Counted from the stretch's first letter, positions 11,231 to 22,193 are shown. The stretch is 64,000 nucleotides of DNA from Branchipolynoe longqiensis (GCA_030323885.1 CM059198.1:64391194-64455193), one strand, 5' to 3'. Notes: generated from the sequence alone by a model not told the origin. Translations and numbers: made by a program.

Positions 11231-11951
11231 ATATGTACTGGTATCTCATTTTGAGAGTTGAATTATATATATTTATGGAATGTAAATATCAATCTAAATA
11301 TTATGCTGGTTTAAAACCTACACTTTCGTCCAGAGCATGCGTACACATCTAACAGCATTTCCGCTAGATTAAGACCGTTGAGTAAATCTGAGGGGAGGCT
11401 GTGGTTAGTCAGAAATTGGTTATATATTTCTTTGAAACAAGTTTCTGTTGACACATTTGACATTTTAATATTTAGAACAAGAATTAAAAATGATTAGTTA
11501 AACCTCAGCCTGTAAAGTGACTGTTTGCTTTGCCTTTGTGGGGAATTGTATGTTTCTTAGCTCCAAATGCTTAATTAATGATATTTTGTGTTGTAAATAT
11601 ATTCATTATATCATTATATTGCAAGCATGAATCCATGTTTTTTCCAAATTGTTCTGTATTTCCATTAATTTAGAATAAAATCGAAGTTTTTCACTGCGCG
11701 TATCAGTGAATTCAATGGCCGTACTCATTTGTTTTGCTCTCAACACCGTTTTCAGTGCATGCCCTTCCCCCTCCCAAGATAGGGAATTACAAATGTTAAA
11801 ATGCTTCCCTAATATAAAAAGAAGTGCGCCCCCTTTCCCCGAGATATATAAAACATTTAAATATTTGGACGAGGCTATTGACAGAGCTGCTTAGCTCTGC
11901 GAATTAGCAGAAGAATGATTACTATTCGCAGAGCTGCTTTGCTCTGCGAAT
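11231..11951. other. AT-rich intronic sequence with a perfect 11-bp hairpin near its end
   Basis: No gene seen. At 11922-11949 the sequence ATTCGCAGAGC-TGCTTT-GCTCTGCGAAT forms an 11-bp perfect stem, and a similar AGAGCTGCTTAGCTCT palindrome is near 11883. The LTR-like element begins immediately after. Confidence 0.5.
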
Positions 11952-12392
11952 TGGTTGTAATACTTGCATTGCTTTTGATGCGAGGCAGGTAAGGAGGCCC
12001 CCCGCCCTGCTCCGACCGTTGCTGGTTGCATCATTTCCCGCCCTTTTCTCCCTCATAGCCAGCCCGCCTGGCCACCTCCAGCCACTCGCCCTCCTGCCTA
12101 CCTACACGCTGCCACTCCTACCCTTTTTTCTCCACCCACCCGCCCTTTCCTAAACTCTCTTCATCCTAGGGTGGAGGGCTCCTCGGCGCAACCTCAAGAC
12201 TCTCATAGTTCCTAGGCTCCCTCTGAGCTCCTCACATTTACCCTTATATTACCTGCATTATCCTGTAATACCTTTACTACTATGATTACCTGCATTATCC
12301 TGTTGCTAACCTGTACTATCCTGTAAATATTAGCACTCAATAAAAGTGCTTTTCTCCACCATCGCCTCCTCTTCTTTCCTTGTCGCGCATCA
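11952..12392 (+). repeat. Solo-LTR-like element, copy 1
   Basis: Begins TGGTTGTAATAC and ends CGCGCATCA, so it has TG...CA ends. It carries a polyadenylation-like CAATAAAAG near 12338-12346 and a C-rich body. A related 594-bp copy at 48492-49085 shares both ends (TGGTCGTAATGC, TTCGCGCATCA), the CCACTCGCCCTCCTGC-like stretch and GGTGGAGGGCTCCTCGGC. No target duplication is visible, so the LTR reading is inference. Confidence 0.5.
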
Positions 12393-13136
12393 GCACAATA
12401 ATCATTATTATTCACAGAGCTGCTTTCGCCATCCCATTTTTTTGCATTTAGTTTATTTTGAAATAGTATTTGCAAATTGTTCAAAGCCTATGAATGGCTT
12501 TTTAACTGCAGAGGTGTTCTGTTCATTCCCAAAATAGTGATTTTTATCCACACAGCTTAAGCATGTTTATGATTCGCAAAGCTGCTATTCAGATTACTGA
12601 CAATAAAAACCTAATAATACATAAATCAATATGGCAAATGGCATAACAATTACGTAAAGTATTTGCTTATCGCATGGTAGGCCTACCAATTTACAAAATC
12701 GTAACACCATGACAGTGTATAACCATGACATAGTAACTAATAACATATTACATACATTTTGAGTGAATAGCATAAAATAAACCTTTCACGAGAATCAGTA
12801 TTTTCTAAAAAATGGATTATCACATACTACCTGTTTCAAACTGTAATACATGTTTATTACATATCACATACATGACCAGTGAGAATGCAATAGTTTTGTA
12901 CATCAATATGGCACACAGAACAGTTCAAAGCAGCTCAGTGCTGCATCAACATGTAGGCTGCAATGTCCCACCGGACCATTTCACCAACGATTAACCATAG
13001 ACTTTGCTTGAATAATAGTTGCATAACTAGGTAGACAACACATTATTAGTACGCTCTGTAGCAAGCAATTGAACACAAACGAGACACAATACATTTGACA
13101 TATATAGTTGGATGAGTATTTCCTCTGGCTGGTCCC
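12393..13136. other. AT-rich intronic sequence, no gene seen
   Basis: Contains further CAGAGCTGCTT-like motifs near 12416 and 12578. No domain or RNA gene recognised. Confidence 0.4.
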
Positions 13137-13782
13137 TCAAAAGCCCCAAAACCAGCCCAAACCAACAAGTTCTGACCACCTGCTGCCAGCATTGTAGCAA
13201 CCCGTAGGTCTCTTGACAGTCTGTCTCTCTTGAAGAGATGGCTTCAGATACTCAAGCACTGCATACGACTTCCAGCTGCTCCTTTCCCTTATTTCAAATA
13301 TCGATGCACCACATAATAGCAGGAAAGTGACCCCACCCTTCTCAGGCTGTGCGTGGAGAATTCCACTGAGTTCAATCCTGCCCGAGCACACAGTAACCTT
13401 AGTGATGTTAGATAGAACGCATATTGCATCGATACCGAACCAGCCCTTTGGGCAATCTGAACGCATGAGCGTTACCCACGGCTTCCAGCACAAGTGCTCT
13501 CTCACCCCATAGATGGCAGGCACACAGTGCCTGATCTGCTACTTTTGAGACCGGTATTAGGTGTACCCGTTCCCGATATTGTATGGTCTTAGACTTTCGT
13601 ACTCTCACCCTCATACCCCATTCATAGAATGCACAATTTGATCTTAATAGTGCAGCATCAGAATCTGATACGTGGCATTTGAGTAATAACACCCTGAATG
13701 AGACCAGCATAGCTGCTCTCAGCACCACATGACCCCTGGTGTTTAGCATCATGTTAAATATTAACCTTAGTTCTTTAGGTAA
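13137..13782 (-). pseudogene. DIRS tyrosine recombinase, C-terminal part of a split copy
   Basis: Minus-strand remnant aligning by eye with the recombinase at 1454-2080. Sequence from about 13780 down reads HVVLRAAMLVSFRVLLLKCHVSDSD and RKSKTIQYRERVHLIPV (compare RRSKTIQFKERVLEIPV). Further down, in another frame, come ...KGGVTFLLLCGASIFEIRERSSW and LEYLKPSL. The catalytic HSLRRGG box of the sister copy is replaced here by HAQPEKGG, so the second catalytic Arg is lost. The upstream part of the gene is found beyond the TIR element at 15077-15400. Confidence 0.7.
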
Positions 13783-13784
13783 TA

Positions 13785-15074
13785 CCCAGATAGTACACAG
13801 CCGTCGGCCCAACCTCTGCCCAACGGCGGCCGCTCTGTCGGCCCGATGGTGGAAACCGCCGTCGGGCCGACGTTGTTTTGTCCAACCTCCCGCCGTCGAC
13901 TCGACGGCGGCTGCCGCCATCGCCCCGACGGCGAAAACCGCCGATGAGCCAACGGCGACAAACGCCGTCGGGCCGACGGCGAGAAACGCCATCGGGCCGA
14001 CGTTGTTTTGTCCAACCTTCCGCCATCGACTCGACGGTGGCCGCCATCGACTCGACGGAAACCGCTGACGAGCCGACGATTCAAATCATATTAACACGAA
14101 TAATTCCATTAATACATCCTAATGAATTACAATAAATTACAAAACTTGTACGTCGGCCCGACGGTGACAAACGCCGTCGGGCCGACGTTGTTTTGTCCAA
14201 CCATCCACCGTCGAATCGACGGCGGCTGCCGCCGTCGACCCGACGAGCCGAGAAGACACTGTCACTCTAGTGTCAATACGTACAGGGTAATTCAAATTGT
14301 ATTAACACAAATAATTCCATTAATAGATCCTAATAAATTACAAAACTTTTACAAAATAATCTACACACATTAATAAACAAAGCTGTAAAATAATTCCTTA
14401 AAATTCCTCCGATTTTTGGAGTTATTTGTAGAAAAAGAACGCTGCTCAACGATCCCACGTGGTCCGATGGAGATTCGAAGTAAACAAACCGTATCGGATA
14501 ATTCAAATCGTATTAACACGAATAATTCCATTAATACTTCGTAATAAATTACAAAACTTTTACAAAATAATCTAAACATATTAATAAACATACCTGTTAA
14601 ATAATTCCTTAAGATTCCTGGTATTTCTGGAGTTACTGGTAGAAAAAGAACACTGATCAACAATCGCACGTGTTCCGAGGGCGACTCGAGCCGGAATCCA
14701 AATTTAAAGAACTGCGCATGCGCGGCCCTCCACCGTCGGCTCGACGGTGGACCAGACGTGGAAAATGAATGCAAACCTGCGGCGGCCCAACACCGTCGGG
14801 CCGACGAAGGCCCGACGGTGAATCAAAAGTGGAAAGGGATTGAACCCTAATGTCGGAACACCACCGTCGGGCCGACGGTGGCCCGACGGCTCAAAAGTGG
14901 AAATTTGGATTGAACCCTAACGTCGGAACACCACCGGCGGCCCGATGGTGGCTCGAATGCGGAAAGGGATTGATTCCCAACGTCGGAACACCACCGGCGG
15001 CCCGACGGTGGAAAGTCGATGGCGACGGTGCGACCAATAGCCGACGTCGGCCCGACGGCTGTGTGCTGTCTGGG
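13785..15074. mobile_element. TIR element with CCGTCGG palindrome arrays, inserted in a DIRS recombinase gene
   Basis: Non-autonomous DNA element of 1290 bp. The left end CCCAGATAGTACACAGCCGTCGG (first bases at 13785) is matched by the reverse complement of the right end, with CCCAGACAGCACACAGCCG. It is flanked by TA on both sides (13783-13784, 15075-15076). The interior has many copies of the palindrome CCGTCGGGCCGACGG near both ends, three copies of an AT-rich unit (ATTAACACGAATAATTCCATTAAT type at about 14090, 14300 and 14510) and three units starting GTCGGAACACCACCG at about 14852-15000. No transposase is seen. TA target and TIR suggest a Tc1/mariner-like MITE, but this is inference. Confidence 0.75.
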
Positions 15075-15076
15075 TA

Positions 15077-15400
15077 GTGGCGCTGCCTGCCTTGGCATGT
15101 CACCCAGAATTCTTCGAATCTCTGCCATGCACTTCTTTAACCTGTGGTTAATTTAGTCGATAGGATTAATGACCAGATCTTTCAAGTGGTTGCTGAACGC
15201 ACTTAGATACTGCCTAATTGAGTTATGACACATGCGTCTTGCTAAAAAGGATATGTACATACACATTTGAGATGGTGAACACGAGTATGGTGATAATTGC
15301 TCAGCAAAGATTTCACAGAATTCAAGATACACTTTAATTTGTACAGATCTAGTTTATTTTGTCGACTCAGCAGATTGGGTGTCCTCGTAATGACCGCACT
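15077..15400 (-). pseudogene. DIRS tyrosine recombinase, N-terminal part of the split copy
   Basis: On the minus strand, just outside the TIR element, the sequence reads MAEIRRILGDMPRQAAPLP (down to 15077). It corresponds to the STLRGIRRKRAAPPP segment of the recombinase at 1009-1440, the part that directly precedes the catalytic region found at 13780. The two halves therefore are one gene cut by the TIR element. Sequence farther out is too eroded to read. Confidence 0.55.
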
Positions 15401-15469
15401 CCAGCCTTCGCCTGGCCAAATCTGGAATCAACAGAAGAGTTCATGGCAGCACATTGCCCGTGCCATACC

Positions 15470-15661
15470 AGACGAGGTGGCCAAATGAGTAGAGCATCCG
15501 TCTCCTGTTTTGGGAGATCGGGAGAACTAAACCCATGAGTTTGTGCGTTCGAATTCTGCTCAAGTCAAACCAATGACTTAAAAATTGATACTTATCACTT
15601 CCTAGCCTGGCACTCAGCATTATTAGGATAGGCCAAGGTCTGGTTGGCTCACTGTCAGGAT
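15470..15661 (+). repeat. SINE copy 2, 5' part (interrupted)
   Basis: tRNA-like head CCAAATGAGTAGAGCATCCG (A-box region), B-box-like GTGCGTTCGAATTCT (15542-15556) and body TTCCTAGCCTGGCACTCAGCATTATTAGGATAGG. It stops at 15661 in the middle of the body where the LTR element begins. The missing next segment is at 21259-21296. Confidence 0.8.
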
Positions 15662-15789
15662 TGTGACATATGTTGATCGACCGGTACACGCTGGTCACCA
15701 GCTAGAACTAGAATGTAACTAAGGCAACTAAGACTGTTAATAAAGTCAGTCTTGAACTGGAACTCACCGTGGTCGACTCATATCTTACA
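15662..15789 (+). repeat. 5' LTR (128 bp)
   Basis: Begins TGTGACATATGTTGATCG and ends TATCTTACA. It contains AATAAA at 15739-15744. It is nearly identical to 20432-20557. Confidence 0.85.
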
Positions 15790-15807
15790 TGGTGTCAGAT
15801 GTGGATT
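15790..15807 (+). promoter_or_regulatory. tRNA primer-binding site of the LTR element
   Basis: TGGTGTCAGATGTGGATT follows the LTR directly. A TGG start immediately after the 5' LTR is the standard position and form of a tRNA 3'-end complementary primer site in Ty3 elements. The tRNA was not identified. Confidence 0.65.
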
Positions 15808-15822
15808 ACCTAACATGACATA

Positions 15823-16344
15823 ATGGCACTATCAGGATTAAAACCCCCATTGCCATTAAATTTGGAAGGTAACATCAATCTGAACTGGACCCAATGGATC
15901 GATTCCTATCGGATTTACGCAGTAGCAGCAGGAGTGGCTGCGAAAGCAGAGAAAGTTCAGTGCTGCGTGTTCCTGCACATAGCAGGAACCGAGGCTCAAA
16001 AGGTTCATAGGACGTTCGACATTGACATAGCAGACAAAGAAAAAATTGCAATTTTGATTGAAGCAATTCAAAAGTACTGTGAGGGGAAGACAAACATTAC
16101 GGTGATAAGGTACCAGTTTAACTCTTTAAATCAGACCAACGAGTGTATAGACACTTATATCAGGAATCTTCGAAACAGGATTTCGTATTGTCAGTACGGG
16201 TCACTGGAAGATTTGCTGTTGTGTGACAGAATAGTATGCGGTGTCAAGAGCAGTACGTTGCGGGATCGTCTATTACATACTAGCAATTTATCACTGGATG
16301 TTTGTATAAATATTTGTCGATTAAGCGAGCATAAATCGGAGTGA
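15823..16344 (+). CDS. gag-like protein of the LTR element (capsid region)
   Basis: Structural gag region of the Ty3-like element, 173 codons from the ATG at 15823. NLEGNINLNWTQWIDSYRIY near residues 13-32 resembles the start of capsid domains in mag-type gag proteins. Further on, RYQFNSLNQTNECIDTYIRNLRNRI is like the retrotransposon gag core. It ends with TGA at 16342-16344. The zinc knuckles lie beyond it in the +1 frame, so the gag is probably split by a one-base frame change at about 16330-16346. A programmed shift is possible but no slippery site is evident. Confidence 0.75.
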   Translation: MALSGLKPPLPLNLEGNINLNWTQWIDSYRIYAVAAGVAAKAEKVQCCVFLHIAGTEAQKVHRTFDIDIADKEKIAILIEAIQKYCEGKTNITVIRYQFNSLNQTNECIDTYIRNLRNRISYCQYGSLEDLLLCDRIVCGVKSSTLRDRLLHTSNLSLDVCINICRLSEHKSE

Positions 16345-16345
16345 A

Positions 16346-19300
16346 ATGAGAAATGAGAATGTCGACGCTATTTCAAGAATGGAGAGTGGCATGACGTCAC
16401 AGCGATGGCCGGGACCATGGCGACAAACGTCACAACAACAAAACTACCGTGCCACTGGGTCAAATGCCAAATGTAACAATTGTGGATATCAACACTTTCA
16501 AGGGCGTTGTCCGGCAAAAGACAAACAATGTTCGGGGTGCAGAAGAACTGGACATTTCATCAAAATGTGCAGGCGAAATAACCAAAGGAGTACAGCAGTG
16601 AATGAAGTACATATTAGTCAGCATGGCGAACACGAGGAATACAAGAATCGGTATGACGATGACAGCCCACATGATTTGTTTGTCGGTGCAATAACTAACG
16701 ACAACAGCACAAAGGAGGGACTGTGGTACGCGAGTGTAAAGATCATGGATGTTACGATAGAGTTCAAGCTCGACACAGGATCGGAGGCGAATATAATCCC
16801 GAGGAGATTATATAATAGGATAGGTGGGATAAGCATGTCCCCACCCCACTGTCACCTAGTCACCTATACAGGTCAACGCATAGAGCCGATTGGAGAGACG
16901 GTGATCGAGGTTCGTGGACAACGATTCAAGTTTCAAGTAACCGAAGAGGGCAGTCCATTACTTGGAAAAAGTGCTTGTGTTGCACTCAACCTAATCATGA
17001 GAGTGGACTGTATCTCCGACGATGTCAGTCCGAGGCAGAGCGCTGCAGACTTGGTAAATATGTACAATGATGTATTCACAGGGATCGGGAAACTAAAAGT
17101 AAACGCACATATCCATATTGATAAAAATGTATCCCCCATAATTGATGCCCCCAGACGAATACCTCATGCTATTATATCAAATGTAAAAAAAGAATTAGAT
17201 AGAATGTTAGCGTTGGGGGTGATAGTGAAGCAGACGGAACCAACACCATGGGTTAGCTCGATAACGATTGTCAGGAAACCAGGTAAAATCAGGATATGTC
17301 TAGACCAAACGAAGCTGAATAAAGCCATATTGAGGGGCCCATATCCAACCCGTACTATAGAGGAAGTGGTGGCCAATACACATGGGGCCAAATATTTTTC
17401 AGTAATTGATGCAAACAGTGGTTACTGGCAAATTCATTTAGACAGAGAGAGTTCCGACCTTTGCACATTCAACACACCATGGGGCAGGTATCGGTTTACC
17501 GTTTGGTATAAAAACAGCTGGGGATATCTTCATCGAGGAAATGAATGGGATCATGGGTGACTTAGAGGGGGTGAACGTAATTACGGATGACATTCTAATA
17601 TATGGAAAATCGGTTCAAGAACATAATACCAGACTTAAAGCAGTTTTGGACAGAGCCAGAAAATTCAAACTGACATTAAACCCAAAGAAATCTAAGATAT
17701 GCCAGTCCCAAGTGACATATGTAGGTCATCTGTTGACATCCCAGGGCTTACTACCCAGTAAAGAACGGGTACAGGCGATCATTGACATGCCAACACCATG
17801 TGATAAAAAGGCTGTGCAAAGGTTTTTGGGTATGGTAGGTTACGTTAGTAAGTTCATTCCCAACATGGCTGAGTTGGCCAAACCATTGCGCATAATCCTT
17901 GGCAAAGAGATAGCGTGGCACTGGCAAAATGAACAGATGGAGTCTTTTACCAAACTAAAAATGTTACTTACAAAAGCCCCAGTACTAAAATATTTCGATG
18001 TCAGCCTAGATATTGTATTGCAAGTAGATGCGTCTAAGTCCGGGTTGGGCGCAACAATTTTCCAAGATAATAGGCCAGTTGCCATGGCCTCAAGAGCATT
18101 AGACAAAACACAAGCAAATTACGCTGTCATTGAAAAGGAACTGTTGGCAATATGTTTCGGATGCACAAAATTTCACGATTATATATTTGGCAAAGAAGTA
18201 ACAATCCAAACAGACCACAAACCGCTAGTAGCAATCATGAACAAGCCGATACATTCTCTATCGGCGAGGATGCAACGTATGAGAATGAGACTACAGAATT
18301 ATAACATACAAGAAATATACATTAAAGGCACGCTGATGTACTTTGCAGATGCGCTGTCCAGGGCTCACACCACATTGACCACACCAAACAACCTGTTCGA
18401 TGATGAACTCACAGTAGCGAGAATTGAGTTGGGGAGCGATGGGATGACCAGGGTACGAGATGAGGTAAAAAAGGACAAGACACTACAACAAGTAATATAC
18501 TTAGCAAGGCATGGATGGCCCAACCATAAGGGTAATCTCGACTCTGAGGTAAAACCATTTTTTACCTATAGACATGACATCACGGTTCACGAAGGAATAT
18601 TGCTGAAGGACAATAGAATAGTTGTTCCACACACGTTGCAGAAAGAAATGTTGCACAAGATACATGAATCACACCTAGGCATAGTTAGATGTAAACAGTT
18701 AGCACGTGACACAGTTTTTTGGCCAGGCATGAGTGGTCAAATAGAGGACCAAGTGTCCCGTTGTCAGATTTGTCAGGAATACAGAAACACACAACAGTCT
18801 GAGCCACTACAGAATCATAACATACCATGTATTCCGTATCATAACGTGGGGGTTGACCTCTTCTTTGTGGAAAATACCACCTTTATATTAATAATTGATT
18901 ATTATTCAAAATTTCCGGAGATAGTGGAACTGACAACCACAACCAGTAAAGATATTATTAACGCATTAAAACAGGTATTCTGCAGATACGGTATCCCAAA
19001 AATAGTGGTCTCTGACAATGGGCCGCAGTTTAGTAGCGCAGAATACTTACAGTTTTCAGAGAACTATGACTTCCGGCCGGTTTTTTCGAGTCCGCTTTTC
19101 CCTCAAAGTAATGGACAGGTCGAGAGATATGTTCAGACAGTAAAGTTATTAATAAAAAAAGCCATGTCGGATAACAAAGATCCGAACATCGCCTTACTGA
19201 ATTATAGAAACACAACACTGCAAGGCTTAGGTGCATCACCAGCACAGTTACTTATGTCACGTAGGCTCAGGACTAAGTTACCTGTAATAAATGCAAATCT

Positions 19301-19715
19301 CGCACCTAAATGTCAGGGGTCAAAGAAGACCGAGTTCAAAGAAATACAACGAAACCAGAAAAAATATTTTGATAGAAAGGCAGGACATGAACACCCACCC
19401 TTGCAAAAAAGCGAACACGTACGTTATTTACATCACACGGGGAAATGGGCTAAAGGACAAATAGTCGATTCACAGATGCCTGGAACTAGAGATTATAGCA
19501 TAAGGAATGCACAAAACAAGATAGTGCGTAGGAATCGTAAGCACATATTCAAAACAAAGACAGACACATTTCCAAACAGAGGGCAGACGCATCATAATAA
19601 ATTTGAGCGTTTGATGAGTGACAAACAAGTTGTACAGGAGCAGAGACAACAGGTACCATATACAACACGTTACGGGAGAGTTGTTCGCCCCGTTTCTCGT
19701 TTAATAGTAAGCTAA
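16346..19715 (+). pseudogene. pol of the Ty3/mag-like element: zinc knuckles, protease, RT, RNase H, integrase (one frame break)
   Basis: Polyprotein needed for reverse transcription and integration. Two zinc knuckles (CNNCGYQHFQGRC and CSGCRRTGHFIKMC, about 16470-16572) begin it. Protease has LDTGSEANIIP (16769-16801). RT begins near 17150 with CLDQTKLN and VIDANSGYWQIHLD. At about 17495-17520 a small deletion changes the frame, and the rest runs uninterrupted in 17541-19715: RT active site TDDILIYG, RNase H with VDASKSGLG and TDHKPL, integrase HHCC finger (HESHLG...CQICQEY), and DDE core with VDLFF, SDNGPQFSS and the Glu of NGQVERYVQ. Apart from the RT frame break and the gag/pol frame change all expected motifs are present. 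Confidence 0.88.
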
Positions 19716-20097
19716 TGTACAGTTGTAAACGTGTGTTTCGCATGAGTTGATATACAGATTAAGTTATTACTAATGCACTCTGTAATGCCCGTATTATCTA
19801 TGTATGTATAACATTTTCGTATACAACACTCACCAAATTTGGTGACATTGTCATAAATTGATATCACAATGTTACATGTCGTATGACCCATTCATCGGTG
19901 ATAAAATGTGGTACGACAAACAAAAGACTTTGCAGAAGTCATGTCAACAGAGTGCGCGAAAGTGCCACCAATATATATGCATCAATATGAACATTTGTGA
20001 CAGGCTCACAATGCCGGATAAAAGACATTATTTATAGAAGATAAGGTAGTGAGCATCATAGATGTTGTTTAGATATATGTTGCCAGCGTGTTATTTG

Positions 20098-20424
20098 TAA
20101 GAGTTACAACCTTAATAAACATTGAAAATAATATGGGAGTATATGACATATTCAGTTAAGATGCACATTGGTCGACATACACGGTTGGTGCATGGGTCTA
20201 TTGACCAGTATACATTCGACACATGGATTCCCACATGGTATTTATATAAGTGAGAATACCACCTGTATGGTTAAATACTCATCTGAGTTCTATAGTGTAT
20301 AGGAAATAAGTTTACAAAATGTTTATGCAATGGAGTATATAATATGTTAGCTAAAGTATGTATTGTCCTGTTGGGTATTTATATTTATAAGAGTAAGAGA
20401 GTTCTAACCTTAATAAACATTGAA
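20098..20424 (+). repeat. Repeated segment in the 3' untranslated region of the LTR element
   Basis: AGAGTTACAACCTTAATAAACATTGAAA (20098-20125) recurs as AGAGTTCTAACCTTAATAAACATTGAAA at 20397-20424, the second copy abutting the polypurine tract. The 20-kb region between pol and LTR holds no other recognised feature. Confidence 0.7.
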
Positions 20425-20431
20425 AGGGAGA
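20421..20431 (+). promoter_or_regulatory. Polypurine tract
   Basis: TGAAAGGGAGA precedes the 3' LTR start directly, the position of the plus-strand primer in LTR elements. Confidence 0.6.
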
Positions 20432-20557
20432 TGTGACATATGTTGATCGACCGGTACACGCTGGTCACCAGCTAGAACTAGAATGTAACTAAGGCAACTA
20501 AGACCGTTAATAAAGTCAGTCTTGAACTGGAACTCACCGTGGTCGACTCGTATCTCA
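20432..20557 (+). repeat. 3' LTR (end disrupted)
   Basis: Matches the 5' LTR with a C for T in AGACCGTTAATAA and G for A in GACTCG. Its last bases are uncertain: TATCTCA at 20551-20557 may be the end, or the end TTACA at 21254-21258 was displaced by the TIR element. The latter fits the AGGAT duplication at 21259. Confidence 0.8.
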
Positions 20558-20560
20558 TGG

Positions 20561-21250
20561 CCCTGTCACACTACGACGTGACTACGTCAGCGTAGGCAGA
20601 ACGTGAAAATAATTATATTACGTCGACGTTATGGGCGTAATATGCAAATTGTGGACGTGAGCGTAACGTGAAAGTAACGTCGGTGTACGTCGTCACCTTA
20701 GCTGTAACGTGACAACGTTAGGGGGGAGGGGTAATTGGCGACGTGACCGGGCGTTAGTGTAACGTGAGCGTAACGTCGCCGTAACGGGTGCGACGTCGAC
20801 ATAACGTGACCGTAACGCCACCGTAACGTGACCGTAACGTGACCATAACGTGACCGTAACCGTGACCGTAACGTGACCGTAACGTGACCGTAATGTGACC
20901 GTAACGTGCAAAACGCTGCCCACACGTTGCTCCCACCCGGGCCGTCGGTCTGATGTGACATAACGTGACTCTAACGTCATTTACGCTGCTATAACGATCG
21001 CGGAACGTCTACCTAACGTCATTGTCACGTCATCCCGACGTAACGTCTTCACGTTGAGATACGTCGAAAGTTTTGAACAGGTTCAAAACCTCGACGCGTG
21101 CCGACGTAACACGACGTAACATGACGTAGCTCGACGTCACTCTAACGTCATTATGACGTCATCATAACGTAACCCAACGTACGGCAACGTAATGATGAAA
21201 AATCATCAACTTACGCTCACGTTGGCTCGTTACGTCGTAGTGTGACAGGG
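20561..21250. mobile_element. TIR element made of ACGT-rich repeats, inserted at the 3' LTR end
   Basis: Ends CCCTGTCACACTACGACGT (left) and its exact reverse complement (right, ending TGTGACAGGG at 21250) form a TIR of at least 19 bp. The interior is dominated by GTAACGTGACC and ACGTAAC units, especially 20750-20920, and has no transposase, so it is non-autonomous. A right end of the same family (GTTACGTTGTAGTGTGACAGGGG) occurs at 27595-27617. Both copies continue with GTATTACA, so the true right border may be eight bases farther out. Confidence 0.78.
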
Positions 21251-21258
21251 GTATTACA

Positions 21259-21296
21259 AGGATAATGTGACTGGGTGGGATATCATGTCATAGTGC
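21259..21296 (+). repeat. SINE copy 2, middle part
   Basis: AGGATAATGTGACTGGGTGGGATATCATGTCATAGTGCT continues the SINE exactly from the AGGAT at 15657. It then breaks off into LINE sequence. The 3' third of a SINE in the same orientation starts at 24931. Confidence 0.75.
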
Positions 21297-22193
21297 TCGC
21301 CTATTTTGACTATGGAGATGTTAGCTACATGGGTGCGAGAAAAGAACTACTAAAAAAACTGCAGATACTGCAGAACAGAGCCCTAAAATTCTGTCTAAGA
21401 GTAGACAAGCTGCACCCCACCTATGACATACACAAAAAAAAACAAAGTGAAATTACTAGAAAAGAGGAGAATAATTCATTTGACAACATTAGCATATAGC
21501 TATAGTCAAAACAATAAACTCCTAACAACACCACAAAGGGCTACTAGAGCAAATAATGTGCCACTATTAAAGCAGACCAGAAGCCAAATAAAAGCTCATG
21601 AGAGAAGCACACTGAGAGATGCCAAGGTGTGGAATGCCCAAACGGTGAAGGAACGACAAATTCCTGACCTAAAAACTTACAAAAAATATATGTGCAAAAT
21701 AAGGCTGGGAACCCCACTAAGCTGCACTGAAAAGGGGCATGTGATATGTCACGGCCCACCAGCAGGACGCCCAATGGAAGGTAACCATGCAATATATGAT
21801 GACAGAGACAGTCCAGGTAAAAATGTAAAATGTAAGACCTAAATGCACTGGGATTGGTCCCACAGCTTCACTGGTCACAGATGGTCCAGTGTATTATTAA
21901 CAACCCCACCCCAACAACATAATTCATAAACTCACATAACTAGCTACATTAGAGTTACACTAGAATTTTCCTAACAAACCAACATTTATATACCGCTTGC
22001 CTAACTGCAACTGAACATTAAAACTTACTACAGGTTTACCAACTGAATACAGGAGAACTTCTGCTTACATTCTAAATACTATGTAAATACTCACATTGAC
22101 CTGACTAATATTGCCCTGGTTATATGACACTACTGTACCATATTGTTATGGAACTTTCGGGTTTCAGAATTTCATTGTGTTCAATCAATCAAT
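21297..22193 (+). pseudogene. LINE 3' fragment (RT C-terminal end and 3' UTR)
   Basis: 5'-truncated non-LTR retrotransposon. The frames at 21299-21499 and 21423-21842 give YFDYGDVSYMGARKELLKKLQ, LQNRALKFCLRVDKL, then TTPQRATRANNVPLLKQTRSQ and LRDAKVWNAQ. These are the conserved blocks of the RT C-terminus in CR1/jockey-type LINEs. A frameshift lies near 21440. The 3' UTR runs to about 22180 and ends in a TCAA tetranucleotide tail (TTCAATCAATCAAT). Truncated and shifted, it is non-functional. Confidence 0.7.

Larger units (their letters stand above)
15662..21258 (+). mobile_element. Ty3/gypsy (mag-like) LTR retrotransposon with 5-bp target duplication
   Basis: A full LTR element inserted in a SINE. 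The duplication AGGAT is at 15657-15661 and 21259-21263, and SINE sequence continues outside both. The LTRs are only about 128 bp. The internal part has a primer-binding site, gag, one pol (protease, RT, RNase H, integrase) and a polypurine tract. Its 3' LTR end is disrupted by a 690-bp TIR element at 20561-21250. LTRs differ by two substitutions over the first 120 bp, so the insertion looks recent. Confidence 0.88.

Noticed and set aside
11706..11894. Small open frame beginning MNSMAVLICFAL with a signal-peptide-like start
   Set aside because: Only 62 codons in AT-rich intron sequence, with no splice or homology support.
13739..15128. Several frames with Arg/Pro-rich peptides on both strands
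   Set aside because: Come from the CCGTCGG palindromes of the TIR element.
15480..15560. Possible tRNA gene
   Set aside because: Has A and B box-like sequence but is the SINE head. The arms do not form a full cloverleaf and the same sequence recurs with the SINE body.
20693..20980. Overlapping open frames in the ACGT-rich region
   Set aside because: Generated by GTAACGTGACC repeats in a non-coding TIR element.
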